46,118 nucleotides of DNA from an uncultured Lachnospiraceae bacterium. Lineage in GTDB: Bacteria > Bacillota > Clostridia > Lachnospirales > Lachnospiraceae. The notes under the pieces were generated by a model that worked only from the letters and a program-made list of their open reading frames with translations, was not told the origin of the DNA and ran no database searches. This document shows positions 7,890 through 16,637 of this stretch, in pieces. How positions within the stretch are numbered: the stretch's first letter is position 1; every line of letters begins with the position of its first letter. The translations under genes and the position numbers were made by a program. The stretch covers positions 1 through 46,118 of the forward strand of contig CAJUIM010000009.1 in NCBI GenBank assembly GCA_910586275.1, given 5' to 3'.

Positions 7890-8102
7890 TTTTTTACGCA
7901 TTTTTTCAGCATTTGCCTTGCCGGGAACGGACCGACCAAGATAGCCCGTATGCTTGCCGAGCAGCAAATCCCCACGCCGGGAACGCTGGAATACCGCCGG
8001 ACGGGAAGCACCCGCCGCTACCACCCCGGCTATGAGTGCAGGTGGGCGACAAACACCGTGGCGCATATCCTTGAAAACCGGGAATACACACAATGTCACT
8101 GA
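7890..8102 (+). pseudogene. Large serine recombinase fragment, copy 2
   Basis: The frame reads FFSICLAGNGPTKIARMLAE and on to ENREYT, then leaves homology and stops at QCH. It carries only the start of the recombinase domain and extends about 13 residues further upstream than copy 1 can show in this window. No catalytic domain or zinc ribbon remains. The homology with copy 1 ends abruptly at 8089. Confidence 0.75.
7930..8089 (+). repeat. Direct repeat, right copy (recombinase segment)
   Basis: This is the right-hand copy of bases 1-160, same orientation. Together the copies bracket about 7.8 kb of cargo. Recombination between them could delete that block. Confidence 0.93.
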
Positions 8103-8248
8103 TTATGCGGGTAAGGCAGCGGGGATTTGCGGAACTGAATCGCATATACATTCTCATACCGAAAGTATAATTAGGCATTACAAAAAGTGGTGAATAGATG
8201 TATAATAAATTCCGAAAACAAATCGGGAGCTGCGGAGGTTTACAAGTG

Positions 8249-8716
8249 ATGGAAAAAAGAGATATTTTGAAAAAAATTGCACCATGTTCTTTAATGTGTC
8301 ATACGTGTTCGGGATATAATGATGGCGTAATTTGTGAGTCGGCTAAAACATTATTAAAATACTTGGAAGGTATGAAAGAATTTTATAGGAAACATATGCC
8401 CGATGCCGTAGAAAGCTATAATACCTTTGAAGAAGTACTTCGCATGTATAGCGATGCTCCTTGTTCTGGATGCCGCAGTACAGAACATAATGGTTGCAGC
8501 ATCGAAGGGTGTTTTTTACTTGAGTGTACAAAGAACCATGACGTTAATTTTTGTGGAGATTGTGATGAGTTTCCGTGCAAAAAAACACTGAAATTATTTG
8601 AACAGGAAGTGTATAAGCAGTGGTTAGAGGGAAATCAACAAATTCGCGATTATGGCATAGAGGTCTTTTGGGAAAACAATTCTAAAAAACCGCATTATGA
8701 ATCCTATGGGAAATAA
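8249..8716 (+). CDS. DUF3795 cysteine-rich protein
   Basis: The 155-residue protein is rich in cysteines arranged as CSLMCHTCSGY, CESAKT, CSGC, CSIEGCFLLEC and FCGDCDEFPC. This is the pattern of DUF3795, a small presumed metal-binding family of unknown role common in anaerobic Firmicutes. I choose ATG 8249 because GGAGG at 8234-8238 lies ten bases ahead. The open frame extends 17 residues upstream to ATG 8198, but that start has no ribosome site. It is the first intact gene after the mobile region and is followed by a terminator. Confidence 0.8.
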   Translation: MEKRDILKKIAPCSLMCHTCSGYNDGVICESAKTLLKYLEGMKEFYRKHMPDAVESYNTFEEVLRMYSDAPCSGCRSTEHNGCSIEGCFLLECTKNHDVNFCGDCDEFPCKKTLKLFEQEVYKQWLEGNQQIRDYGIEVFWENNSKKPHYESYGK

Positions 8717-8770
8717 CTAAAATTCCTGTTTATCGAGATGACATAAAACATTTCAATACAAATATTTTGG

Positions 8771-8802
8771 GCAGTGGCAGCATAAAAACGCCGCTGCTTT
8801 TT
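8771..8802 (+). terminator. Terminator after the DUF3795 gene
   Basis: GCAGTGGC (8771-8778) pairs with GCCGCTGC (8790-8797), with one T-G pair and an 11-base loop, and is followed by TTTTTC. It is a standard intrinsic terminator 55 bases after the stop. Confidence 0.75.
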
Positions 8803-8841
8803 CATTGTAAAACTAAATATGATGCAGGACAAACAAGATAG

Positions 8842-8970
8842 CTGGTTATCGAAAAACTTTCAGTGAAAGTGTATAGTAAACTGGATTTTCTGACAGAAAG
8901 AAAACTCGTGATCAAGAGGTTTGGAGATATTTCTAAGAAGCAATATGACCATAAATGGTATTTGCCATAA
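8842..8970 (+). other. Startless open frame, possible gene tail
   Basis: The intergenic stretch 8717-9108 holds an open frame without a start codon near its beginning, reading EKLSVKVYSKLDFLTERKLV and ending HKWYLP then TAA. It reads like the end of a soluble protein, but I do not recognise it. It may be a decayed gene tail or chance. Confidence 0.25.
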
Positions 8971-8998
8971 GGTGTCCGAACAAGCTAAAAGATAGTAG

Positions 8999-9028
8999 TT
9001 GACAAGCAGAAACAGTAACTTTTATAAT
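8999..9028 (+). promoter_or_regulatory. Promoter of the first chemoreceptor gene
   Basis: TTGACA (8999-9004) and TATAAT (9023-9028) are both consensus boxes, separated by 18 bases. The start codon of the chemoreceptor lies 80 bases downstream, leaving a fairly long leader. No flagellar sigma-D motif was seen. Confidence 0.8.
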
Positions 9029-9108
9029 AGTTAAAAACAATAAAAATGGTTGGATATGTTAATTAGAAATTTAATATTCCGGCCATGTGAGCAGGGGGTA
9101 GCACTAAA

Positions 9109-11082
9109 ATGAAAAGCATTCGAACCAAAATCACATTATCTCTTATTCTGACTGTTCTGATCGGACTGGCTGCATCCGGTTCCTCAAGCATTATGCTGAA
9201 CTATTATAATGCCATGGACACGGTGGAACGGATGATGAGTCAGACAGCAGTTTTGGCGGCAGGACAGGCGCAGCAGGAGTTGGAGGTGTATAAGAACGTT
9301 GTTATGGAGGTAGGATGTATTCCGCAGCTGTCCGATCCGAAAGTATCGGTGGAAGAAAAACAGGCCATTATTGACGAACGCGTTTCCATGCACGATTTCC
9401 AGAGGGGGAATATTGTGGGTGCCAACGGTGTCAGCATTTTTGACGGAAATGATTATTCAGACCGTGAATATGTGCGTCAGGCCATGGAAGGAAACATTTA
9501 TGTATCAGAGCCGCTGGTCAGCAAGGTCACGGGAGAACTGTCCATTATAGTAGCGGCTCCTTTATATTCCCGGGGGAACTATGGGAAAAACATTGTGGGT
9601 GTTGTCTATTTCGTGCCTCATGAAACCTTTTTGAACGATATGGTTTCGGCCATTCAGATTGGCGAAAACAGCAGGGCTTACATGATCAATAAATCCGGAG
9701 ATACAATTGCCGATATTACCCTTGATACAATCATGGCTCAAAATATAGAAGCAGAGGCAGGGAGCGATGCATCTTTACAGGAACTGGCGGCCATCCATGC
9801 CGAGATGCGGCAAGGGAAAAACGGGTTCGGAAGTTATACCACAGGAGGGCATAAAATGTTTGCGGCTTATGCGCCTGTACTGAATACGAACGGCTGGAGC
9901 ATCGCAGTGACGGCTCCGCAGATTAATTATCTGGAGTCCACAAGAGATGCAATGGTGGTCAATATTGCAGTTATTGTAATATCCATATTGATTTCTGTCA
10001 TCGTTGCCTTGGTTTTAGCCCGCAATATCGGAAAACCTATGAAAGCTTGCATGAATCGGATGAAACTGCTTGTGCAGGGTGATTTGGATACACCAATGCC
10101 GAAAACGAAGAATAGGGATGAAACAGGCGTGCTTGTCAGGTCCACAGAGGCACTTGTGGAGGGACTGCGCATTGTCATTGGCGATATCAGCTATTTGCTT
10201 AATGAAATGGCCAATCAGAACCTGAATGTCCATACGGGGCATGAGGAAGCCTATGTGGGCAGTTTTCAGGATATTTTACATTCCATGCGCAACATGAAGA
10301 TGGAACTGAACGGAGCCATGCGCCAAGTGAATCATTCGGCAGAGGAGGTGGCGAATGCCAGCAATCATTTATCCTCCAGCGCCCAGACGCTTAGCCAAGG
10401 CACGACAGAGCAGGCCAGTTCGGTACAGGAACTGGCGGCAAGAATTGCTGTTATTTCCGGGGAAGTTAAAAATATGGCCAACGGGGCATTGGATGCCAGA
10501 AGCCAAACACACCAGACCGGAGAAGAAGTTCTCCTATGCAATCAGAAGATGCAGGATCTGGTAAATGCCATGGCAAAGATTCAGGCCAGTTCCGAGGAGA
10601 TTGCAAAGATTCTTAAGTCAATTGATGATATTGCATTCCAGACAAATATACTGGCACTGAATGCGGCAGTGGAGGCAGCCAGGGCCGGCAGCGCAGGGAA
10701 AGGGTTTGCCGTTGTGGCGGAAGAGGTCCGGAATCTTGCCGGCAAATCTGCCGAGGCAGCCCAAAATACATCGGAATTGATTGCACATTCTACGGATGCG
10801 GTACATATCGGTACCGAAATTGCCCAAAATACGGCGGATGTTCTGCGTGGCGTGGTGGACAGTATTCAGTCGGTAACGGATGCCATCGATCAGATCGCTG
10901 TACTGTCCAATGAACAGGCCGAATCGGTTGAGCAGGCTTCCGAGGGCATCAGTCAGATCTCGATTGTCGTACAGAGCAACAGTGCTACGGCTGAAGAAGG
11001 CGCAGCCGCAAGTGAGCAGCTTTCTGCCGAGGCAGCCTGCCTCAAAGAGTTAGTAGGTCAGTTTACGCTGGCTTCCAAGTAA
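9109..11082 (+). CDS. Methyl-accepting chemotaxis protein (dCache, HAMP)
   Basis: The 657-residue chemoreceptor has a membrane segment at about 9-30, an extracytoplasmic double-Cache region to about 275 (DYSDREYVRQAMEG and PVLNTNGWSIAVTAP segments), a second membrane segment near 285-306, and a HAMP domain (IGKPMKACMNRMKLL, later DETG). A long cytoplasmic MCP coiled coil follows. The signalling tip ILALNAAVEAARAGSAGKGF plus AEEVRNLAGKSA is canonical, so it should couple CheA through CheW. The ligand is unknown; dCache domains often bind amino acids, amines or organic acids. AGGGGG lies 12 bases before ATG 9109. Confidence 0.93.
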   Translation: MKSIRTKITLSLILTVLIGLAASGSSSIMLNYYNAMDTVERMMSQTAVLAAGQAQQELEVYKNVVMEVGCIPQLSDPKVSVEEKQAIIDERVSMHDFQRGNIVGANGVSIFDGNDYSDREYVRQAMEGNIYVSEPLVSKVTGELSIIVAAPLYSRGNYGKNIVGVVYFVPHETFLNDMVSAIQIGENSRAYMINKSGDTIADITLDTIMAQNIEAEAGSDASLQELAAIHAEMRQGKNGFGSYTTGGHKMFAAYAPVLNTNGWSIAVTAPQINYLESTRDAMVVNIAVIVISILISVIVALVLARNIGKPMKACMNRMKLLVQGDLDTPMPKTKNRDETGVLVRSTEALVEGLRIVIGDISYLLNEMANQNLNVHTGHEEAYVGSFQDILHSMRNMKMELNGAMRQVNHSAEEVANASNHLSSSAQTLSQGTTEQASSVQELAARIAVISGEVKNMANGALDARSQTHQTGEEVLLCNQKMQDLVNAMAKIQASSEEIAKILKSIDDIAFQTNILALNAAVEAARAGSAGKGFAVVAEEVRNLAGKSAEAAQNTSELIAHSTDAVHIGTEIAQNTADVLRGVVDSIQSVTDAIDQIAVLSNEQAESVEQASEGISQISIVVQSNSATAEEGAAASEQLSAEAACLKELVGQFTLASK

Positions 11083-11178
11083 TTACGGCAAACAGGAATA
11101 GTTATATCATTACGGTTCCCTTGTCCAAAGAGGGTAAGTACATAAAATATCATTGCTCGTTTGTTGGATGGGCATAGG

Positions 11179-11246
11179 AAAAAGCATCCGGGAATAAGCC
11201 GCAGCATAGTGTTTTGCACTATAAAGCTTGTTCCTGGATGCTTTTT
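11179..11246. terminator. Bidirectional terminator between two convergent MCP genes
   Basis: AAAAAGCATCC (11179-11189) pairs with GGATGCTTTTT (11236-11246); inner bases GGGAATAAGC and GCTTGTTCC extend the stem with small mismatches. A-rich and T-rich ends make it usable in both directions, which fits its place between two converging genes. Confidence 0.75.
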
Positions 11247-11299
11247 GATTCTGAAAAAGGAATGGGAACTGGATGTCATGTCCCCATATAATTATGGAT

Positions 11300-11341
11300 C
11301 CCCCTTCAGTCATCGCAGCAGGCTATGCTGGCTGAAGGGGG
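11300..11341. repeat. Strong hairpin in the convergent intergenic region
   Basis: CCCCCTTCAG (11300-11309) and CTGAAGGGGG (11332-11341) form a perfect 10-bp stem. The loop contains a nested CAGCA/TGCTG stem. There is no T tract on either side, so it is not an ordinary intrinsic terminator. It lies 41 bases beyond the minus-strand MCP stop. Confidence 0.7.
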
Positions 11342-11381
11342 ATAATGCATGCATATATCAATAGGCATAAGGTGTGGCTGA

Positions 11382-13409
11382 CTACCGGATACGGAACTGG
11401 CCGATTAACTGATTCAGAGTTTTAGCTTGGCCGGACAGTTCATTGGAAACTGACGCGCTTTCCTCAGCGGCATCGGAGTTTGTCTGTATTACTTTGGAAA
11501 CTTCTTTTATTCTGTTTTCTACGGACACAATCATTTCAGACTGCTGGCTGCTGGCAAGGGCAATCTCATCCATCAGTATTTTGATGGATTGGATGCATTC
11601 GCCGATTACCTGCATAGCGGAAATAGCAAGGTTCGTGGATTCCGTGCCCGTCTTTACATCTTGGATGGAACGGCCGATTAAGGTGCTTGTATTTTTTGCC
11701 GCTTCCGAAGATTTGGAGGCAAGGCTCCTGACTTCGTCCGATACTACGGAGAACCCTTTTCCTGCGGCGCCGGCTCTGGCTGCCTCTATGGATGCATTCA
11801 GCGCAAGCACATTGGTCTGAAAGGCAATGTCTTCAATTGTTTTTACAATGCTGACAATCTGCGCGGAGGACTGATCGATGTTCTTTGTGGCGGTAAGCAG
11901 CTGTGCCATTTTGGTGTCGGCTTCTGCAGCATATCCCGTGGCCCTTTCCACAAGTTCACTGGCATTGCCGCAGCGGACGGCACTGCTCTGTACTTGGGCG
12001 GTGATATCCGTAATATTGGACACCAGCCCGTCGATGGATATTTTTTGCTGTGCCGTACCTTGGGACAGTGCCTGTGCCCCGGCGGATACTTGATCGGCAT
12101 TATTGTTTACCTTATCTGCGATATAAGTAATATTGCGCATTACTTCAGTCAGGTGGGTACGGATGCTTTTCAGGCTTTCAGCCAGAACCTTAAAATCGCC
12201 TATGTAATAAGATTGATTTTTTTCCACATCCACGGCAATGTTACCGTCCGCCATTTCTCCGAGAATCCGCCCAATGTCATCAATCGTTTTGCGGAGGCAG
12301 TCACATACATGGTGAATGGTCTGGGCAATCAATCCTACTTCATCGTTTCTTCCGTAAAATGGTTCCAGTTCCTCATCCGCCGAAAGTTCCAGATTGCCTA
12401 AGCGCTGTATGGCATTTTCCATAGACATAAGTTCTTTTCCTTCCCGGTACAGAATGGATAAGGTGGCAAGTATAATAATCACTGCCATGGCTGCGCATAA
12501 CGCGCCTACTAGGATGCGTATGGTCATTACCTTTCCATAAACCTCCGAAGCATTATCACGGACCATGAATACCCAGTTCCGGTCTTTTAAATATTTATAA
12601 ACTACCAACTGATTGACACCGTTTTCATCCTGATAAGAATAGGTACCGGCTTCCGTGCTGTCGTTGGCTCTAATACGGTTCAGTATTTCTAAGTACCCGC
12701 TGTCGGTGGTTTCGGTATTCAGCAGGGATTCGTCCTCGTGGTACAGATATTTGCCGGTTTCCACATTTAAAAATACATATTCACTGTTCGGCAGGCCTTC
12801 AATATTTAAACCCAGCAGTACGTCCATCAACCGGCTGGCATAAACACCGGCTCCTACATAGCCGATACATTCCTGTCCCTCAAAAAGAGGATGGTACATG
12901 GAAAGGATCATGCTTCCGGTTCCCGGTGATTTCATAATTCCGAGATTGGTCAGTTTCGGTTCAGCCAGTATGGTATTGCGGAATTCATCCAATGAATCGC
13001 CGGTTCGGGTAGTTATTCCTATAGCATTCTGGGAAGTATGAGTCAACACATATGTAGAAGGAGTACTGATATACAATCCTTCAAAGATCCCTTTGACCGC
13101 GGCGAAATCCTCTGTATATTGCTGCCCTCGTTTCAGCAGGGCCGGATCTTCCGGGTCGGAAAGAAGATTACGGACTTCGCTGCCCAGCGCAAAGGCTGTC
13201 ACATATTCCTCGGCAGATGCCACATAATCGTTGATAATGGAAGCCCTAGATTCTACGGCATCGGTCATTTGGTTGGTAATATTGGTCTTTACCATAGAAG
13301 CAACGCTGTTAGATACAGCAAGCCAGAGCAGCAGCATCCCGATAGAAGTAATTGCCGTAGTAATAATGCCGATGCGTGTGGCAAGTTTTTGATTAGCTAG
13401 AAATTTCAT
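11382..13409 (-). CDS. Methyl-accepting chemotaxis protein (Cache, HAMP)
   Basis: The 675-residue chemoreceptor has a membrane segment near residues 13-33, an extracytoplasmic Cache-type region to about 285 (segments YISTPSTYVLTHTSQN and YVGAGVYASRLMDVLLGLN), a second membrane segment near 292-315, a HAMP-like region (NDEVG) and the MCP coiled coil. The tip VLALNASIEAARAGAAGKGF with SDEVRSLASKSSEAAKN is canonical. It differs strongly from the 9109 receptor in its sensor, so the two read different signals. It is monocistronic with its own promoter at 13476-13504; the ribosome site GGGAGG lies just before the start. Confidence 0.92.
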   Translation of the reverse strand: MKFLANQKLATRIGIITTAITSIGMLLLWLAVSNSVASMVKTNITNQMTDAVESRASIINDYVASAEEYVTAFALGSEVRNLLSDPEDPALLKRGQQYTEDFAAVKGIFEGLYISTPSTYVLTHTSQNAIGITTRTGDSLDEFRNTILAEPKLTNLGIMKSPGTGSMILSMYHPLFEGQECIGYVGAGVYASRLMDVLLGLNIEGLPNSEYVFLNVETGKYLYHEDESLLNTETTDSGYLEILNRIRANDSTEAGTYSYQDENGVNQLVVYKYLKDRNWVFMVRDNASEVYGKVMTIRILVGALCAAMAVIIILATLSILYREGKELMSMENAIQRLGNLELSADEELEPFYGRNDEVGLIAQTIHHVCDCLRKTIDDIGRILGEMADGNIAVDVEKNQSYYIGDFKVLAESLKSIRTHLTEVMRNITYIADKVNNNADQVSAGAQALSQGTAQQKISIDGLVSNITDITAQVQSSAVRCGNASELVERATGYAAEADTKMAQLLTATKNIDQSSAQIVSIVKTIEDIAFQTNVLALNASIEAARAGAAGKGFSVVSDEVRSLASKSSEAAKNTSTLIGRSIQDVKTGTESTNLAISAMQVIGECIQSIKILMDEIALASSQQSEMIVSVENRIKEVSKVIQTNSDAAEESASVSNELSGQAKTLNQLIGQFRIR

Positions 13410-13475
13410 GATTTCCTCCCTCTCTTAACCAAAAGTATCTTCTTATTAAAATGCTTTCAGAAAATTTCCTCAATT

Positions 13476-13504
13476 ATTCTAACATGAGTTGCGCAACTTT
13501 TCAA
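13476..13504 (-). promoter_or_regulatory. Minus-strand MCP promoter with a palindrome in the spacer
   Basis: On the minus strand TTGAAA (13504-13499) and TAGAAT (13481-13476) are separated by 17 bases. The spacer contains the perfect 12-bp palindrome AGTTGCGCAACT (13487-13498), directly beside the -35 box. That is the position of a repressor operator or of a MerR-type activator site. The regulator is not identified. Confidence 0.7.
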
Positions 13505-13592
13505 GCGTAAGACTCAATTAAGGAAATAGAAGTGTGCCGGAAACCGAGGCGCCGGCACAAAAACGAACATTGATTTCCATGAACTGTGTACA

Positions 13593-13622
13593 TTGCAATT
13601 ATGGCGTAGGGTGTGCTATAAT
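13593..13622 (+). promoter_or_regulatory. Promoter of the MCP-ferredoxin operon
   Basis: TTGCAA (13593-13598) and TATAAT (13617-13622) have an 18-base spacer. This promoter lies inside the N-terminal extension of the open frame that begins at 13534, so it supports the later start at 13732. The rest of the gap 13410-13731 shows nothing else on the plus strand. Confidence 0.6.
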
Positions 13623-13731
13623 TTATAACTGGCGATGTCTATATTATGATGCCGGAAGAGCGGCAATGCCATGGGCGCATGGCAGCATGTTTCAGGGGTT
13701 TTGGCTTGATACCGACAGGAAAGGGACTTTC

Positions 13732-15792
13732 ATGAAAAAAAGAAGCATATTAATGCAGATGCTGATTCTGATGGGCACAGTAATCTGTGTACTTTCGGCG
13801 ATTATTCTCGTATTGTTTATGTCTGCTTATGAGAAAGACATTTATTCCGGAAATGAGGATGTTTCGAATTTGCTGGCAGGAGAAATATCTGTCTTTTTGG
13901 ACGGGGCATACAGTGTGAATGAGGAATTGGCCTGTAATCCGGCAGTCCTGACAATGGAGACGGCAGTTCAGACTCCTATTCTGGAGCAGTGCGTGGAGAG
14001 GAATCATTATTTGGAGCAAATCTACATACAGGGGACGGACGGCATGCAGACCGGCCGTTCCCAAGGAGAGTTGGCGGACCGTTCCGCAAGATGGTGGTTT
14101 GTGCAGGCTATGTCGGAACGGAAACCATTTATCTCAAAATCTTATTATTCCGTTGCCACGGAAATGCCTTGTGCATCTATCTTTTTTCTGATGTACCGCG
14201 GAGAGGAACTGGCAGGCATATATGCGGCTGACTTAAAGCTGGATTTCCTGCAGAGCCTTATCGGGGAATATTCCAGAGAGGAAGATGGCAGGACTTCTTT
14301 TGTCATTGACGGAGAAGGGGTTGTGGTGGCTCACCCGGATGTGAGGCAGATGGAGGAACAATATAATTATCGGCAGATGATAAGAACGGTATCCGTGAAA
14401 GACGGAAACGGGAATGCCAGGAAAGATGCGGAAGGAAATATTATTACGGAACAGCTTCCGTTGGAAATTTCCGATGATTTCAGACAGGTCATAGAAGAGG
14501 TTATGAATGGGAACAGCGGAAGCAGGAAGATTTCCTATGGAGGGAAAACGTACTACGCCAGCTACACTGCCATTCCTTTAAAAGGAGAATCGGACTCTTG
14601 GTCATTGGTCACTTTGCATGAGAAGAATGCGGCCATGTCAACGGTCAGCCGTATGCTGAAAGGGGCGGCGGCAATTCTGGCAGTGGGAATGGGAATTGCT
14701 TTTCTCATGATCCTGTTTTTGGCGCGCAGGCTGACGGTACCCCTTATCTCCATTTCAGGGCTGATAAAAGAAGCGGCCGAGGGAGATTTTTCCATCCGGG
14801 CGAATGAAGGTGTGGGGAGCGAGATAGGATTGCTGGCAGGGAGCTTCAACGTAATGACCGGAAAAATATCCGATATCTTAGCGGGAATCAAGATTTCGGC
14901 AGGAGAAGTAGCTGAATGTTCCGGTAAGCTGGCAGAAATCGAAACGAATATCGGCTCCATCGGTAAGGTACTGAAAGAAATAAAGGATGGTACCGTGGAG
15001 CAGACCGGAGATGTGAATAAGGTCGTTGAACAGATGGCAAATATGGAGGATAACTTCAAGGAACTGAAGGACAGAAGCAGCATTCTTATCAGCGAGGCAG
15101 AAAATGCCATCCGTTCCAGTCTGGAAGGGGAAAAGAGCGTCTATGAACTGAAAAGGCAGAACATGCATGTGGAAGAGAATGTGCGGCTTTCCTATGACAG
15201 CATTAAGATGCTGGAAGGCCATTCGGCCAAGATTGCCCAAATTGTCAGCGTCATTGGCAATATTTCTTCCGAAACGGAACTGCTATCCCTGAATGCCAGC
15301 ATCGAGGCGGCAAGAGCCGGGGAGGCGGGAAGAGGATTTGCCGTGGTGGCAGGTTCCGTAGGGCGGCTGGCATCCGACTCCGCAGCAGCAGCGGGCAATA
15401 TAGAGGTAATTATTGAGGATTTATGCCGGGATATTGAGAAAACGGTTTTAGGCATTGAAGAAGTAAAGAGTTCCATGGCTGTGCAGGCGGAAGCCGCAAA
15501 GAAGGTGGGCGAAATATTTGACAGCTATCAGGAACTGGCAGGGAGAACCAGAAGTTCGGCCAATACGATGGACGAACTGGTCGCGGAAATGTACGAAATT
15601 GACCATTCCGTTATCCGTGCAGTGGAACGGATACAGGATATTTCCCGGAAAACAGAAGGGATATCCGCAGAGATGATAGATTCTTTGGAGGAGGAGTTAC
15701 GGCATATCCGCAATGAAGTAGGCAGTTTGACGGTGATTTCCGGTGAACTGGAGCGGGGAATGGATAAGTTTAAAATAAAAGGAAACACATAG
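13732..15792 (+). CDS. Chemoreceptor with an atypical signalling tip
   Basis: The 686-residue protein has a membrane segment near 8-30, a dCache-type extracytoplasmic domain to about 295 (SARWWFVQAMSERKPFIS, GEGVVVAHPD, WSLVTLHEKN), a second membrane segment near 310-332, HAMP and an MCP coiled coil. ATG 13732 is chosen because of ribosome site AGGAAAGGG; the frame is open 66 residues further upstream, but that stretch contains the promoter. The tip keeps LNASIEAARAGEAGRGFAVV, but the usual EVRxLA is AGSVGRLASDSA, losing the conserved Glu and Arg. A ferredoxin gene follows after 16 bases, so the pair is co-transcribed. CheA/CheW coupling is therefore uncertain. Confidence 0.88.
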   Translation: MKKRSILMQMLILMGTVICVLSAIILVLFMSAYEKDIYSGNEDVSNLLAGEISVFLDGAYSVNEELACNPAVLTMETAVQTPILEQCVERNHYLEQIYIQGTDGMQTGRSQGELADRSARWWFVQAMSERKPFISKSYYSVATEMPCASIFFLMYRGEELAGIYAADLKLDFLQSLIGEYSREEDGRTSFVIDGEGVVVAHPDVRQMEEQYNYRQMIRTVSVKDGNGNARKDAEGNIITEQLPLEISDDFRQVIEEVMNGNSGSRKISYGGKTYYASYTAIPLKGESDSWSLVTLHEKNAAMSTVSRMLKGAAAILAVGMGIAFLMILFLARRLTVPLISISGLIKEAAEGDFSIRANEGVGSEIGLLAGSFNVMTGKISDILAGIKISAGEVAECSGKLAEIETNIGSIGKVLKEIKDGTVEQTGDVNKVVEQMANMEDNFKELKDRSSILISEAENAIRSSLEGEKSVYELKRQNMHVEENVRLSYDSIKMLEGHSAKIAQIVSVIGNISSETELLSLNASIEAARAGEAGRGFAVVAGSVGRLASDSAAAAGNIEVIIEDLCRDIEKTVLGIEEVKSSMAVQAEAAKKVGEIFDSYQELAGRTRSSANTMDELVAEMYEIDHSVIRAVERIQDISRKTEGISAEMIDSLEEELRHIRNEVGSLTVISGELERGMDKFKIKGNT

Positions 15793-15808
15793 GAGAGGAG
15801 AGAAAGTT

Positions 15809-16570
15809 ATGTCAGTTTATGATATTGTATTCAGCCCCACAGGGGGCACGAAAAAAGTTTCCGATATATTTACAAGATCATTTTGCAAAGAAAGCAGCCA
15901 TATTGACCTTACCGACAATGGTGCGGAATTTTCCGTATTTTCGTTCCGGGAAGAGGATGTCTGTATCGTATCGGTTCCTTCCTATGGAGGAAGGGTTCCG
16001 GCAGCTGCCGTATCAAGGCTGAGCCGGATGCGGGGGAACGGAGCCAGAGCCGTTCTCATCGCAGTATACGGGAACCGGGATTACGAGGATACCCTTGCGG
16101 AATTACAGGATACTTTGGAAGCTTCCGGCTTTGTCTGTATAGCGGCGGTGGCCGCGATTGCAGAGCATTCCATTATGAGGCAGTTTGCCGTGGGAAGGCC
16201 GGATGCGCAAGACGAAAAGGAACTTGCCGGCTTTGCCGTATCCGTCCGGACCGGTATGGAAGAAGGGACGCTGCCGGCCCATCCTGTTTTTCCCGGAAAC
16301 CGGCCTTATCGAGAATATAAGGGAATCCCTCTGAAACCTCATGCGGGAAATTCCTGTGTGGGCTGTGGAGTATGTGCAAAAAAGTGTCCTGTGGGCGCAA
16401 TCCCTGTCAATAATCCGTCGGAAACGGAGAACGAAAAATGCATTTCCTGCATGCGCTGCATTTCCCTCTGTCCCCAGAAAGCCCGCAGCGTAAGCAAGGC
16501 CATGCTGGCGGCAAGCAGCTTAAAGCTGAAAAAGGCCTGCGGCGGTTATAAGAAAAATAAACTACTGTAG
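15809..16570 (+). CDS. EFR1-type ferredoxin (flavodoxin fold plus two 4Fe-4S)
   Basis: The 253-residue protein opens with a flavodoxin-like FMN loop (VFSPTGGTKKV, residues 7-17) and a flavodoxin-type core with VPSYGGRVP and VLIAVYGNRDYED. The C-terminus has two [4Fe-4S] motifs, CVGCGVCAKKCP and CISCMRCISLCP. This is the EFR1 ferredoxin layout of gut Clostridia. It would carry electrons in the cytosol; partner enzymes are not nearby. It follows the atypical chemoreceptor by 16 bases with ribosome site GGAGAGGAG, which suggests a redox link to that receptor, though this is inference. Confidence 0.88.
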   Translation: MSVYDIVFSPTGGTKKVSDIFTRSFCKESSHIDLTDNGAEFSVFSFREEDVCIVSVPSYGGRVPAAAVSRLSRMRGNGARAVLIAVYGNRDYEDTLAELQDTLEASGFVCIAAVAAIAEHSIMRQFAVGRPDAQDEKELAGFAVSVRTGMEEGTLPAHPVFPGNRPYREYKGIPLKPHAGNSCVGCGVCAKKCPVGAIPVNNPSETENEKCISCMRCISLCPQKARSVSKAMLAASSLKLKKACGGYKKNKLL

Positions 16571-16596
16571 ACTTTTCCTTCTATGTATAATATAAT
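16568..16596 (+). promoter_or_regulatory. Possible promoter of the DUF342 gene
   Basis: TAGACT (16568-16573) and TATAAT (16591-16596) have a 17-base spacer, with a second TATAAT at 16586-16591. The -35 box is weak and overlaps the ferredoxin stop. The DUF342 gene could be transcribed from here or from the upstream operon. Confidence 0.4.
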
Positions 16597-16637
16597 GTTA
16601 TGGACTATATTAAAAATATGAAAGGCTGGTGTTAAAT

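Noticed and set aside
9000..9110. Flagellar sigma-D promoter before the first MCP
   Set aside because: No GCCGATAA-type -10 was found; a good sigma-A promoter is present at 8999-9028.
13534..13731. N-terminal extension of 66 residues on the atypical chemoreceptor
   Set aside because: It contains the promoter TTGCAA-18-TATAAT and lacks a ribosome site; a normal membrane signal starts at 13732.
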